Below are positions 11,619-20,554 of a stretch of DNA of 64,000 bases, one piece after another. Below the pieces are notes generated by a model, which did not search any database, was not told where the DNA came from, and worked only from the letters and a program-made list of their open reading frames with translations. This DNA comes from Gammaproteobacteria bacterium HGW-Gammaproteobacteria-4 (GTDB lineage Bacteria; Pseudomonadota; Gammaproteobacteria; Xanthomonadales; Xanthomonadaceae): assembly GCA_002839995.1 (NCBI GenBank), contig PGZC01000008.1, forward strand, positions 1-64,000, read 5' to 3'. The stretch's first letter is position 1. Each line of letters starts with the position of its first letter. The position numbers were made by a program, and so were the translations under genes.

Positions 11619-11868
11619 GGTGCGGTCACTCGGCGGGTGGTAGCGACAAGGGTACGACAGCGCCACCTCGATGGGTGCGTCACCGGCGCGCATCCGGTGG
11701 TTCTGGCGCCGCGATGTCGTCGGCGTGCGGCCGCCCGCGTCGAAACAGGCATTGCACCGCCCCGTGGGTCCACTGCCCGCCCGCTGTCACTTTTCGCCCG
11801 CATCCGGTCGTATTCCGCGTTTTCAATGACGACCACAACGGCGCCGGTGCGTCGGATGGGAGCGGACG

Positions 11869-13221
11869 ATGCGTTACGGTTGGAAAGTGTTGGTGATCGG
11901 GGCCTTGACGTTGTTGTTGCTGATCCCGCTGTTGATGCTGCGCGGGTTGGTGACGGAGCGGCAGCAGCGGGCGGATGCGGTGCGGGCGGAGATCGCGGGC
12001 TCGTCCAGCCGCGAGCAGCGGGTGGTTGGGCCGTTGTTGCGGGTGCAGATCGAGGAGGTGCTGCGGGTGCGGCGCAAGGTTACCGAAAACGGTGTCGAGC
12101 GCGATGCCGTGGAGCAGGTACGGCGCAGCGCACTGCGGGTGATTGCGCCGGAGAAACTGTCGATGCGCAATGTGCTGCGCACCGAGACGCGGCATCGTGG
12201 CCTGTTCAGCGCCATGCTGTATCACGATGCCGCCGAGCTCAGCGCCGATTTCGTGTGGCCGACGCCGCCAGCGCTGGACGAGGATCGGTTGGCGTGGACG
12301 ATCGTCGCCGCCGATTTCGTGCTCGGTCTGGGCGACAACCGCGGCATCGGCCACATCGCGCTGGCGGTGGACGGACAGGAACTGGCTGCCGAGCCGGGCA
12401 CCGGGATCGCCTGGTTGCCCGAAGGCGTGCGTTTGCCGTTGCCGGCAACGGTGCTGGCGCGGGTTCGCGCCGGTGACCCGCTGCAATTGGCCGGAGCGCT
12501 CGAACTGACCGGCAGCGAGCGCTTGAGCTGGGTGCCGGTGGGCGGCGAAACGCAGATCGACGCGCGCGCCGATTGGCCGCATCCGGGGTTCCAGGGCAAC
12601 TACCTGCCGCAGGCGCCGGAAATCGATGAGCATGGTTTTCGCGCGCAATGGTCGGTGTCGCGGCTGTCGAGTCAGGCGCATCGCGCGGTGCAGGACTGCC
12701 CGCTGACGCAGAACGCGTGCGCCGGCCTGTACGAAGCGACGTTTTCGGTGGCGCTGGTCGATCCGGTGGACCGCTACCTGAAGACCGATCGCGCGATGAA
12801 ATACGCGCTGCTGTTTCTGGTGGTGGTATTCGGCGCGGTGTTCTTCATCGAAGTGCTCAAGGGCGTGGCAGTGCATCCGCTGCAATACGGGCTCAGCGGG
12901 CTGGCGTTGGCGATTTTCTTCCTGCTGTTGCTGGCGCTTTCCGAGCACCTCGGCTTCGGCGCGGCTTATGGACTTGCCGCACTCGCGTGTGTTGCTCTGA
13001 TCGCCACCTACATGGGCGGCGTGCTCGGCAGCCGACGGCGCGGGCTGGGGTTCGCCGGCCTGCTGGGGCTGCTGTTCGGCCTGCTTTTCGGGCTGTTGCA
13101 ATCGGAGGACTATGCCCTGCTGATCGGCGCGGTTGCCCTGTTTGCGGCGCTGTCGACGGTGATGCTGCTGACCCGGCGTCTGAACTGGTATCGGTTGGAT
13201 GATGGCGGGAGGGGAGGGTGA
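11869..13221 (+). CDS. creD: CreD-like inner membrane protein
   Basis: The 450-residue protein has one N-terminal helix (VLVIGALTLLLLIPLLMLRGLV, about 7-28). A large periplasmic region to about residue 300 follows, and then a cluster of about five membrane helices. The stretch KYALLFLVVVFGAVFFIEVLKGVAVHPLQYGLSGLALAIFFLLLLALSEH is broken here only to name it: the key CreD markers are FFIEV, HPLQYGLVG-like and LLLLSLSEH-like. In E. coli CreD depends on the CreBC two-component system; no creB or creC gene is nearby, so regulation is unknown. The 250-nt stretch upstream (11619-11868) shows no recognisable element. Confidence 0.88.
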   Translation: MRYGWKVLVIGALTLLLLIPLLMLRGLVTERQQRADAVRAEIAGSSSREQRVVGPLLRVQIEEVLRVRRKVTENGVERDAVEQVRRSALRVIAPEKLSMRNVLRTETRHRGLFSAMLYHDAAELSADFVWPTPPALDEDRLAWTIVAADFVLGLGDNRGIGHIALAVDGQELAAEPGTGIAWLPEGVRLPLPATVLARVRAGDPLQLAGALELTGSERLSWVPVGGETQIDARADWPHPGFQGNYLPQAPEIDEHGFRAQWSVSRLSSQAHRAVQDCPLTQNACAGLYEATFSVALVDPVDRYLKTDRAMKYALLFLVVVFGAVFFIEVLKGVAVHPLQYGLSGLALAIFFLLLLALSEHLGFGAAYGLAALACVALIATYMGGVLGSRRRGLGFAGLLGLLFGLLFGLLQSEDYALLIGAVALFAALSTVMLLTRRLNWYRLDDGGRGG

Positions 13222-13247
13222 GCATCGCGTCGGCGCATTCGCGCGCA

Positions 13248-13286
13248 GCCCCGGATCACGGCCTGCGGCCTGATCCGGGCTACAAT
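13248..13286 (+). promoter_or_regulatory. Hairpin abutting a TACAAT -10-like hexamer upstream of glyA
   Basis: GCCCCGGATCA (13248-13258) can pair with TGATCCGGGCT (13271-13281). A TACAAT hexamer (13281-13286) follows directly, 29 nt before the glyA ATG, and a GTGAGG ribosome-binding-like sequence lies between. The hexamer is a plausible sigma70 -10 box; no good -35 box is evident. The hairpin could equally be a degenerate REP. Confidence 0.4.
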
Positions 13287-13315
13287 TCGCGGTCATCCCC
13301 CATGGTGAGGTCATC

Positions 13316-14495
13316 ATGTTTGCACGCGACTTGCGGATTGCCGGTTATGACGACGAACTGGCGGCGGCGATGGCAGCCGAGCGGCAGCGGCAGGAGGATC
13401 ACGTCGAGCTGATCGCGTCGGAGAACTACGCCAGTCCGCGTGTGCTGGAAGCGCAGGGCAGTGTGCTTACCAACAAGTACGCCGAGGGCTATCCGGGCAA
13501 GCGTTATTACGGCGGTTGCGAATACGTGGACATCGCCGAAAAGCTCGCGATCGAGCGGGTGAAAAAGCTCTTTGGCGCCGACTACGCGAACGTGCAGCCG
13601 CACTCGGGTTCGCAGGCGAACGCGGCGGTGTATCTGGCGCTGCTGCAGCCGGGCGACACCATTCTTGGCATGAGCCTGGCGCACGGCGGCCACCTCACCC
13701 ACGGCGCCAAGGTGAACTTCAGCGGCAAGCTGTTCAACGCGGTGCAGTACGGCGTGGATGGCGATGGCCTGATCGATTACGACGAGATCGAGCGGCTCGC
13801 CAAGGAGCATCAGCCGAAGATGCTGGTCGGCGGATTCAGCGCTTACTCGCGGGTGATCGACTGGGCGCGCATGGCTGACATCGCGAAATCGGTGGGCGCG
13901 TATTTCTTCGTCGATATGGCGCACGTGGCGGGACTGGTGGCAGCCGGCGTGTATCCAAATCCGGTGCCGCACGCCGACGTGGTCACCTCCACCACCCACA
14001 AGACCCTGCGCGGTCCGCGCGGCGGCATCATCCTGGCGCGCAGCAATGAGGCGCTGGAGAAGAAGTTCCAGTCGCTGGTATTCCCCGGCACCCAGGGCGG
14101 CCCGCTGATGCACGTGATCGCGGCCAAGGCGGTGGCGTTCAAGGAAGGTGGCGCGCGGTTACAAGGTGGTGTCCGGCGGCACCGACAATCACCTGTTCCT
14201 GCTCGATCTGATCGGTCGCGAACTCACCGGCAAGGACGCCGAGGCTGCACTCGGCCGTGCCCACATCACGGTCAACAAGAACGCGGTGCCGAACGACCCG
14301 CGCTCGCCGTTCGTCACTTCCGGTCTGCGCCTGGGTACCCCGGCGGTGACCACGCGCGGTTATGTCGAGGCCGATTGTGTCGAATTGGCCAACGCCATCG
14401 CCGATGTGCTCGACGCGCCCGCCGACGACGCGGTGATCGCGCGGGTGCGCGAGGTGGTGACAGCGCAGTGCCGCAGGTTGCCGGTGTATGGCTGA
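13316..14495 (+). pseudogene. glyA: Serine hydroxymethyltransferase, frame broken by an apparent ~71-nt deletion
   Basis: GlyA makes glycine and methylene-tetrahydrofolate from serine. The first frame (from ATG 13316) is excellent [26 protein letters not shown] and the PLP-lysine segment [15 protein letters not shown]. It continues to KAVAFKE at 14146. The next bases jump to codons for [19 protein letters not shown] in another frame, which runs to the normal end CRRLPVYG and stop at 14493-14495. Compared with E. coli GlyA (from memory), about 24 residues between these points are missing (the EPEFKTYQQQVAKNAKAM region), and the loss is not a multiple of three. Either this is a sequence or assembly error or the gene is dead here. 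It lies just before nrdR, its usual neighbour. Confidence 0.85.
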
Positions 14496-14498
14496 GAT

Positions 14499-14720
14499 CC
14501 GGGACTGGGGACTCGGGACTGGGGACTCGGCACGCGCGTGCCGCGTTGCCCGGGTAGCCAGTCTGCGCGTCCTCGCTGCCGTAGGTCGGCTCAAGCGCAG
14601 CGGAGCCGACATTCGTGGTAGTGACGATTCGGCGTCGTCGGATCCACGCCTTCGGCGCTTGATCCGACCTACGGCAATCGTCTTTCCGAGTCCCGAGTCC
14701 CCCGTCCCGAGTCCCGGCTT
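14499..14720. repeat. Composite nested palindrome in the glyA-nrdR gap
   Basis: The gap between glyA and nrdR is wholly repeat. Left arm copies of GGGACTC / GGGACTGGGG (14499-14530) face right arm copies of GAGTCCC (14686-14720), which end 3 nt before the nrdR ATG. Inside sits a second palindrome: GTAGGTCGG (14581-14589) faces CCGACCTAC (14664-14672), with further inner pairing. The outer arms are shared with the elements before thiL, gspL and pilU. Confidence 0.8.
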
Positions 14721-14723
14721 CTA

Positions 14724-15233
14724 ATGCACTGCCCCTTCTGCCAGCACGACGACACCCGGGTGATCGATTCGCGAGTCAGCGAAGACGGCGCCAGCATTCG
14801 CCGTCGGCGCGAGTGCCCGCAATGTGGTGAGCGTTTCTCGACGGTGGAAGTTTCAGAGTTGAAGCTGCCCAGCCTGGTCAAGAGCGACGGCCGCCGCGAG
14901 CCGTTCGATGAGCGCAAGCTGCGCACCAGTTTCGAGCGTGCGTTGCACAAGCGGCCGGTGTCGGGCGAACAGGTGGACGCGTCGGTGGCGGCGATCGTTC
15001 ACGACTTGCGCCGCCTCGGTGAGCGCGAAGTGCCGTCGCTGCGGGTCGGCGAATACGTGATGCGCGAGTTGAAGCAACTCGATCAGGTTGCCTTTGTGCG
15101 CTTCGCCTCGGTGTATCGCAAGTTCGAGGACGTGCAGGCGTTTCGCGAGGAAATCGAGCGTCTGGAGCGCGACCTGCCGGGGTTGGACAACGTGCAGTTG
15201 TCGTTGCTGGATACCAACAGCAAGAGCAAATGA
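14724..15233 (+). CDS. nrdR: Transcriptional repressor NrdR
   Basis: A 169-residue ATP/dATP-sensing repressor of ribonucleotide reductase genes that binds paired NrdR boxes. The N-terminal zinc ribbon has C3, C6, C31 and C34 ([10 protein letters not shown] ... [12 protein letters not shown]). An ATP-cone domain follows, beginning [24 protein letters not shown]. The C-terminus has the family segment [24 protein letters not shown]. The start is the only ATG before the first zinc cysteine. It leads into the riboflavin genes, the common gammaproteobacterial order nrdR-ribD-ribE. Confidence 0.96.
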   Translation: MHCPFCQHDDTRVIDSRVSEDGASIRRRRECPQCGERFSTVEVSELKLPSLVKSDGRREPFDERKLRTSFERALHKRPVSGEQVDASVAAIVHDLRRLGEREVPSLRVGEYVMRELKQLDQVAFVRFASVYRKFEDVQAFREEIERLERDLPGLDNVQLSLLDTNSKSK

Positions 15234-15292
15234 CGGGCGCGGCCATTGCGGTGCCGGTGGGCCGCGATAGGTGCGCTGATGGTGGGATTACG

Positions 15293-15317
15293 GTCGCTCA
15301 CAGGGTGAGCTCCTGCA
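15293..15317 (+). repeat. Single REP unit (variant) between nrdR and ribD
   Basis: A lone degenerate copy of the REP unit reads GTCGCTCACAGGGTGAGCTC followed by CTGCA. It is self-complementary in its centre (CTCACAGGGTGAG). No inverse partner is obvious nearby. The 173-nt gap otherwise shows only a TACACT hexamer at 15392-15397 close to the ribD start. Confidence 0.65.
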
Positions 15318-15391
15318 ACATGCGGTGCTGTGCCGCTTGGAGGCCACCGTGTGGACGACCCCGAGCAGACCGTCTACATCAGCGGAAGCAG

Positions 15392-15397
15392 TACACT
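15392..15397 (+). promoter_or_regulatory. TACACT -10-like hexamer 9 nt before the ribD start
   Basis: The hexamer lies so close to the ATG (15407) that a transcript starting 6-8 nt downstream would have almost no leader. No Shine-Dalgarno-like sequence is seen immediately before the start codon. This is a candidate near-leaderless promoter; the assignment rests on the motif alone. Confidence 0.35.
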
Positions 15398-15406
15398 AGC
15401 AACATC

Positions 15407-16516
15407 ATGAGTACACCCGTTTTCACCGCCCTCGACCACGCCCACATGGCGCACGCGCTGCGCCTGGCCGCGCGCGGCTCGTTCACCACGCGGCCCAATC
15501 CGATGGTCGGCTGCGTGATCGCGCGCGGTGAACAGGTGCTGGGCGAAGGCTGGCACCAGCAGGCTGGCGGCGCGCACGCCGAGGTGTTTGCGCTGCGTGA
15601 AGCGGGCGATGCGGCCAGCGGCGCCACCGCCTATGTGACGCTGGAACCCTGCGCCCATCACGGACGCACCCCGCCATGTGCCGATGCGCTGGTGGCGGCG
15701 GGCATCACCCGGGTGGTGGCGGCCACACTGGATCCGTTTGCACATGTCGCCGGTCGCGGCTTCTCCACGCTCAGTGCGTCGGGCATCACCGTGGAAGTGG
15801 GCTTGATGCAGGTTGCAGCGCGGGCGCTCAACCGCGGTTTTTTCTCACGCATCGAACGCGGTCGGCCGTGGCTGCGGGTAAAGCTCGCGATGAGCATCGA
15901 TGGTCGTACCGCGTTGGCCTCCGGCGAATCCAAATGGATCACGTCAGAGGCATCGCGTGCCGATGTGCAGCACTGGCGCGCGCGCAGCGGCGCGATTCTC
16001 ACCGGCTCGGGCACGGTACGTGCCGACGACCCGCAGTTGACTGTACGTCTCGGTGACGTTGCATTCGAGCCGCCGCTGCGGGTGGTGCTCGACAGCGGCG
16101 GGCGGTTGCCGGCCGGCGCGCGGATTTTGCGTGATGCCGACGCGCCGACCGTGCTGGTGTATGCCGACGACATCGTGCCCGATTACGCCGACACCGTGCA
16201 GGGATTCGCGGTACGGCGGGTGCCCGGCGGGCTCGACCTGGCCGCCGTACTGGCGCAACTGGCGACCCGTGGTATCAGCGAGGTGCAGGTGGAAGCCGGC
16301 GCGCGCCTGTGCGGCGCATTGCTGCGCGAAGGCCTGGTCGATGAGCTGCTGCTGTACATCGCGCCGATCGTTCTCGGCGATCAAGGCCAGCCGCTGCTGG
16401 CCGGCATTCACCCGGCAAGCATGGCCGAGCGCCTCGATCTGACATTGCTCGAATCGCGCCAGATCGGGCCGGACCTGCGTCTGTTGCTGGGCCCTGCCGC
16501 GGAGCGCAACCCCTGA
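15407..16516 (+). CDS. ribD: Bifunctional riboflavin deaminase/reductase RibD
   Basis: The protein deaminates the pyrimidine intermediate from GTP and then reduces its ribosyl side chain, steps two and three of riboflavin synthesis. The 369 residues match the two-domain enzyme. The deaminase zinc site is HAE (H57, E59) with PCAHHGRTPPC (C82, C91). The reductase begins about residue 150 with RPWLRVKLAMSIDGRTA and contains SGTVRADDPQLTVR and VEAGARLCGALL. ATG at 15407 is chosen because the upstream frame is only intergenic sequence. The stop overlaps the ribE ATG by one base (TGATG). Confidence 0.95.
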   Translation: MSTPVFTALDHAHMAHALRLAARGSFTTRPNPMVGCVIARGEQVLGEGWHQQAGGAHAEVFALREAGDAASGATAYVTLEPCAHHGRTPPCADALVAAGITRVVAATLDPFAHVAGRGFSTLSASGITVEVGLMQVAARALNRGFFSRIERGRPWLRVKLAMSIDGRTALASGESKWITSEASRADVQHWRARSGAILTGSGTVRADDPQLTVRLGDVAFEPPLRVVLDSGGRLPAGARILRDADAPTVLVYADDIVPDYADTVQGFAVRRVPGGLDLAAVLAQLATRGISEVQVEAGARLCGALLREGLVDELLLYIAPIVLGDQGQPLLAGIHPASMAERLDLTLLESRQIGPDLRLLLGPAAERNP

Positions 16517-17109
16517 TGTTTACTGGTCTGATTCAGGCCGTTGGTCGCATCGTTGCGCACGAACCGCGCGGCGGCGATCTGCGATTGCACATCGCGTTTG
16601 CCGATCTCGACCGCGCCGATGTCGCCCCCGGCGAAAGCATCGCGGTCTCGGGTGTCTGCCTCACCGTCGTCGCCTTCGATGCCGACCGCTTTGCCGCCGA
16701 CGTGTCCAACGAAACCCTGGCCCTGACCACCCTTGGCAGCCTGCCGGTCGGCGCCGCCGTCAATCTCGAACGTGCCCTGCGCGCCAGCGATCGCCTCGGC
16801 GGGCACATGGTGTCCGGCCATGTCGATGGCGTCGGCCACGTCGCACGCATTCACGACGACGGGCGCTCGCAACGTTGGCGGTTCAGCGCCGCGCCCGACC
16901 TGCTGCGTTTCATCGCCAGCAAGGGCTCGGTCGCCATCGACGGCGTCAGCCTCACCGTCAATGCGGTCGATGGCGAAGGCTTCGAAGTCAATCTGGTACC
17001 GCACACCATCGCCCACACCGCGTTTGCCGGCACTGCCAGCGGCAGTGCCGTAAACATCGAAGTGGACGTGGTCGCGCGTTATGTCGAGCGGTTGTTGCAG
17101 ACGCGATGA
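16516..17109 (+). CDS. ribE: Riboflavin synthase, alpha subunit
   Basis: Dismutates two 6,7-dimethyl-8-ribityllumazine molecules into riboflavin. The 197-residue protein shows the two tandem lumazine-binding domains of the family: the start MFTGLIQAVGRI, first repeat SGVCLTVV ... DVSNETL, and second repeat beginning GGHMVSGHVDGVG near residues 95-107 with IDGVSLTVN and VNLVPHT. The N-terminal MFTG motif fixes the start. It is translationally coupled to ribD. Also called ribC in some nomenclatures. Confidence 0.95.
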   Translation: MFTGLIQAVGRIVAHEPRGGDLRLHIAFADLDRADVAPGESIAVSGVCLTVVAFDADRFAADVSNETLALTTLGSLPVGAAVNLERALRASDRLGGHMVSGHVDGVGHVARIHDDGRSQRWRFSAAPDLLRFIASKGSVAIDGVSLTVNAVDGEGFEVNLVPHTIAHTAFAGTASGSAVNIEVDVVARYVERLLQTR

Positions 17110-17133
17110 ATGGGGTGCCGCGAAGTAGACGAA

Positions 17134-17706
17134 TTATTCCGCGAGAAACCTGAACAGACCAATGTCCCCAAACAATTGGTTCAGTACGTCGCTGAGAGAA
17201 CTGTTGATCCACTGTTCGTTCGTCGCTGCGGTAGGGACCACTACGACGCGCTCTTCCTTGTTTGAGCGATACATCTGATCGAAACTTTCCGTTCCGCGAA
17301 CTGCCTGAACTTTCAAGGCGCTTTCGATTTTCACGCCGCCCGTCCAGAATCCCTGAGAGGTCGAATATTCCAGGCCGCGCACTTCCACGGTAAGTCTCGG
17401 ACTGGCGTCGGCCGCATAGTCGACAACGTTGAACCCCTTCTTTTGCAGGCCCGTCACAAGCTGCTCATGAACGACCACGGCGACATCTTGTTCTGCGGTA
17501 ATTTCTGCCGCAGCGCCATATGCCGTGCCGCGGTGACCAAGAGACTTTGAAGTGCGCTCGTCAACCACTCGAACGGCAACCGACACTCCGTTCCCTTCGT
17601 TTGAGTTCTGCACGTTGACCGTTGGCGCGAGTCGGGCAGTTTGCGAATTGAACGCGCAGCCTGAAAGTAGAAGCAACGACACGGTAAAGATAATAATTCT
17701 GGACAC
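17134..17706 (-). CDS. YajG-like lipoprotein
   Basis: The 190-residue protein has a lipoprotein signal, IIIFTVSLLLLSGCAFN, with the lipobox LLSGC at residues 13-17. The body matches the YajG family pattern: APTVNVQN near the N-terminus, VAVRVVDERTSK, then alternating beta strands and a final helix (SLSDVLNQLFGDIGLFRFL). It is probably attached to the outer membrane since the residue after Cys is Ala, not Asp. The function is unknown; E. coli yajG lies next to ampG. It stands in the opposite direction to the rib genes. The 174 nt upstream (17707-17880) hold nothing recognisable. Confidence 0.8.
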   Translation of the reverse strand: MSRIIIFTVSLLLLSGCAFNSQTARLAPTVNVQNSNEGNGVSVAVRVVDERTSKSLGHRGTAYGAAAEITAEQDVAVVVHEQLVTGLQKKGFNVVDYAADASPRLTVEVRGLEYSTSQGFWTGGVKIESALKVQAVRGTESFDQMYRSNKEERVVVVPTAATNEQWINSSLSDVLNQLFGDIGLFRFLAE

Positions 17707-17880
17707 AGCAGATCCCCTGGTTTTCTTGATGGAGCGTTAATGTGTGATTTGTCGCAGTTATTGTCAATGGGGCGATGACCAGATCGTCGGCTGACACTCC
17801 TTTGCACTGAGAGGAGTGGCAGCACAACCGGCGGAACACCCCGATTTAAAGGTCGCCCGAAATGGCTACAGTCAGACCGC

Positions 17881-19377
17881 TCAATCCGCCGGCACGGTGC
17901 GCTCCAGCGCCCAAGCGCGCAGTGCTTTTACCTTTTCAGCCATCAACACCGACAGCGGCCGGGTAGAGCCCAGTTCATGCAGCAGTTGTGCTTCGCTCAG
18001 CGGGGCGCCTTCGGCGTGCGCGGCATACATGGCGCCAACCACCGCCTGTTCGATTTCGGCGCCGGAGAAACCTTCGGAAGCATCGGCCAGCGCGATCAAC
18101 GAGAACGCACCCCAGTCGATTTGGCGCTTGTCGAGATGGATGCGGAAGATTTCCGCGCGCACGCTGGCATCGGGAAGATCGACAAAGAAGATTTCGTCGA
18201 AGCGGCCCTTGCGCAGCAGTTCCGGCGGCAGTTCGTGCACCTGGTTGGCGGTGGCGACGATAAATACCTTGCTGCGGCGCTCGGCCATCCAGGTGAGCAG
18301 GTAGCCGAGCACGCGGCGTGACACACCGCCGTCGCTGTCCGAACTGGCGATGCCCTTTTCGATTTCGTCCATCCACAGTACGCATGGCTCCAGCTGCTCC
18401 GCCGATTGCAGTGCCTCGCGCAGGTTCTTTTCGGTCTCGCCGTGATACTTGTTGTACAGGGTGCCGAAATCCAGCCGTACCAGCGGTACTCCGAAGCCGC
18501 CGGCGACCGCTTTGGCCGCAAGGCTTTTGCCGCAGCCCTGCACGCCGAGCAGCAGGATGCCCTTGGGCGGGTCGAGGCGAATGCCGCTGCCATTGTCGGC
18601 TGTGGGTGCCGGCAGGAACGCCGGCCGGCGGTGGCTTACCCAGGTCTTCAGGCGGGCGAGGCCGGCGATATCGGCGAAGCGCGCAGTATCGAACTCAAAG
18701 CGCAGATGGCCGCTGCGGTTGAGCAGCTCGAACTTGAGTTTGTTCAGCTCGGGTAGATCGTCGTGACCGATCGCGCCGTCACGAAAGATCAGGTGGCGGG
18801 CGATGCGCCGTGCTTCGGTCAGGTTCAGGCCGCGCAGATTTCGCACCAGTGCACGCAGCGCGTCGGCGTCCACTTGCACGCGTTTGCCGGCGTTTTCACG
18901 GGTATAGACCTGCACTTCGTCGCGCACCAGCTTGAGCAATGCGTTTTCGTCGGGTAGGCGCAGGGAAAACGTCACGGCATGGCTTTGCAACGCCTCAGGC
19001 AGCTCGATCCTGGCGCCGACCAGCACCAGCGTGTGCGGCTGACATTCGCGCCGCTGCACGATCTCGCGCAACAGGCGCTCGGTGGTGGCGTAGCGCAAGT
19101 AGGGATGGAAATCGAGCAGCAGGTAGATGCCGCGTTGCTCGGCCTCCTTGATGGTGCGCAGTGTGTTGCCGGCGTCCGGCGCATGCGTGGTGGCTTCCTC
19201 GCCGTCGATATCGACGCGGCGCAGGCCTTCGGTGACCGACCAGCGATACAAGGCGCGCCAGACATGCATCAACACATAACGGAACAGATCGACCACGCGG
19301 CCCTCGTCGGGGGTTTCGATCACGATCAGTGCGGTGTTCGACCGCACCAGGGCAGCCAGATCTTGCAGTTCGCTCAT
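17881..19377 (-). CDS. Ycf46-type AAA+ ATPase
   Basis: The 498-residue protein has an N-terminal half typical of Ycf46 (a degenerate ATPase-like domain, residues 1-210) followed by a full AAA+ module. Walker A is GVQGCGKS at 278-285, Walker B VLWMDEIE near 333-340, and the sensor segment is IVATANQVHELPPELLRKGRFDEIFFVDLP. The C-terminal lid has SEGFSGAEIEQAV. Ycf46 homologues occur in plastids and cyanobacteria, where a link to CO2 uptake and photosynthesis regulation was proposed; the proteobacterial role is unknown. ATG at 19377 is preferred over an upstream TTG. It sits head-to-head with the HDOD gene. Confidence 0.88.
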   Translation of the reverse strand: MSELQDLAALVRSNTALIVIETPDEGRVVDLFRYVLMHVWRALYRWSVTEGLRRVDIDGEEATTHAPDAGNTLRTIKEAEQRGIYLLLDFHPYLRYATTERLLREIVQRRECQPHTLVLVGARIELPEALQSHAVTFSLRLPDENALLKLVRDEVQVYTRENAGKRVQVDADALRALVRNLRGLNLTEARRIARHLIFRDGAIGHDDLPELNKLKFELLNRSGHLRFEFDTARFADIAGLARLKTWVSHRRPAFLPAPTADNGSGIRLDPPKGILLLGVQGCGKSLAAKAVAGGFGVPLVRLDFGTLYNKYHGETEKNLREALQSAEQLEPCVLWMDEIEKGIASSDSDGGVSRRVLGYLLTWMAERRSKVFIVATANQVHELPPELLRKGRFDEIFFVDLPDASVRAEIFRIHLDKRQIDWGAFSLIALADASEGFSGAEIEQAVVGAMYAAHAEGAPLSEAQLLHELGSTRPLSVLMAEKVKALRAWALERTVPAD

Positions 19378-19476
19378 GGATGACGCCGACAATGGATTTG
19401 CGCCAACGATAGCAGAGCGAATTGGCGAGCGTTCCGAAATGCCGTGAGCGAACTCCAGCGGCCACTACGCTGAGGT

Positions 19477-20328
19477 ATGATCACGCGCATGAACAAGCGT
19501 GAAGCGTTTCGCACCATTGTTGCCGACGTCGAGAAAGGCGATCTGGCCTTTCCGACCAGCGCCCGGGTGGCGATGCAGGTGCAGCAGGCATTGAACGATC
19601 CGGACTGCCAGATCGGTACCGCGGTCAAACTGGTGCAGGCCGAACCGCTGCTGGCCGCGCGGGTGGTCTCGATGGCGAATTCGGTGGCGTTCAACCGCTC
19701 CGGGCGCGAGGTGACCGACGTGAAGACGGCGGTGACGCGACTGGGCTTCAAGACGGTGCGCTCGCTTGCTGCGGCGCTGGTCACCCGGCAGATGGCCGGC
19801 GCGACCGGTTCGGCATCGCATCAGGATCTGGCAGCACGCCTGTGGGAGCACACCACGCATGTTGCCTCGCTCGCGCATGTGATCGCGCGGCGGGTGACCC
19901 ATGTCGATCCCGATACCGCGATGTTCGCCGGCATCGTGCATGAGGTCGGTGGTTTTTACCTGCTGTCGCGCGGCGACGATTTCCCCGGCCTGCTCGACGG
20001 CGGTTTCGATGAGTGGATGGATTCGGGCGAGACGGAAGTCGGCCGCGCGGTGCTCAAGATGCTGCTGGTCCCCGAGCCGGTGCAGCAGGCGGTCGATGCG
20101 TATTTCGAAGGTGCGCTGGAAATCCCGTCGTCCAGTCTTGGCGATACGCTGATGCTGGCCGAGCAACTCGCGCCGGTACGTTCGCCGTTGCACCGGTGCG
20201 CGGGCGACGAGGGTGCCAGCGATGTCTCCGCCAGCATCGACATGATCCTCGGCGAGGAAACCCTGAGCAGCATCCTCGCGGAATCGGCCGAGGAAGTGCG
20301 CTCGCTGATTGCCGCGCTGAAGTTTTAG
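19477..20328 (+). CDS. HDOD domain protein
   Basis: A 283-residue protein of the HDOD family, a catalytically dead HD-like fold used in signalling. Features are LAFPTSARVAMQVQQALNDPDCQIGTAVKLVQAEPLLAARVVSMANS at about 22-68 (named by its ends) and LGFKTVRSLAAALV near 89-102. The segment FAGIVHEVGGFYLL near 149-162 stands where HD hydrolases have the metal-binding HD. There is no attached receiver or GGDEF domain. It has no predicted signal peptide and is likely cytoplasmic. An internal ATG four codons in (MNKREAF) is an alternative start. It diverges from the AAA+ ATPase gene with about 99 nt between starts. Confidence 0.85.
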   Translation: MITRMNKREAFRTIVADVEKGDLAFPTSARVAMQVQQALNDPDCQIGTAVKLVQAEPLLAARVVSMANSVAFNRSGREVTDVKTAVTRLGFKTVRSLAAALVTRQMAGATGSASHQDLAARLWEHTTHVASLAHVIARRVTHVDPDTAMFAGIVHEVGGFYLLSRGDDFPGLLDGGFDEWMDSGETEVGRAVLKMLLVPEPVQQAVDAYFEGALEIPSSSLGDTLMLAEQLAPVRSPLHRCAGDEGASDVSASIDMILGEETLSSILAESAEEVRSLIAALKF

Positions 20329-20384
20329 CGGCCTGTCGGACTTGACCGTCGTAGCGAGAGAAAGCCGGTTCCTGGCTTCGCTCG

Positions 20385-20454
20385 GTCGCCCACAGGGTGG
20401 GCTCCTACAGAAAAACCGTGACCTGCGCCTGTAGGCGCCCACCTTGTGGGCGAC
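20385..20454. repeat. REP inverted pair upstream of ribB
   Basis: The unit GTCGCCCACAGGG...CTCCTACA at 20385-20409 faces a diverged inverse copy at 20430-20454 (TGTAGGCGCCCACCTTGTGG...). They are separated by 20 nt and can form a long hairpin. It lies between the HDOD stop and ribB, outside any gene. Confidence 0.85.
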
Positions 20455-20554
20455 CGAACGCCACAGCGCGCGATGACGCGCCATGATTGCTGCACCGCCT
20501 GCGCTCTGGCGCCCGACCTTCTACAATGGGCGGTCTTCTTTCGCCGAGTTCGCC

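Noticed and set aside
20385-20454. FMN riboswitch upstream of ribB
   Set aside because: The structured region is a REP pair shared with unrelated genes; none of the conserved RFN-element sequence was recognised.
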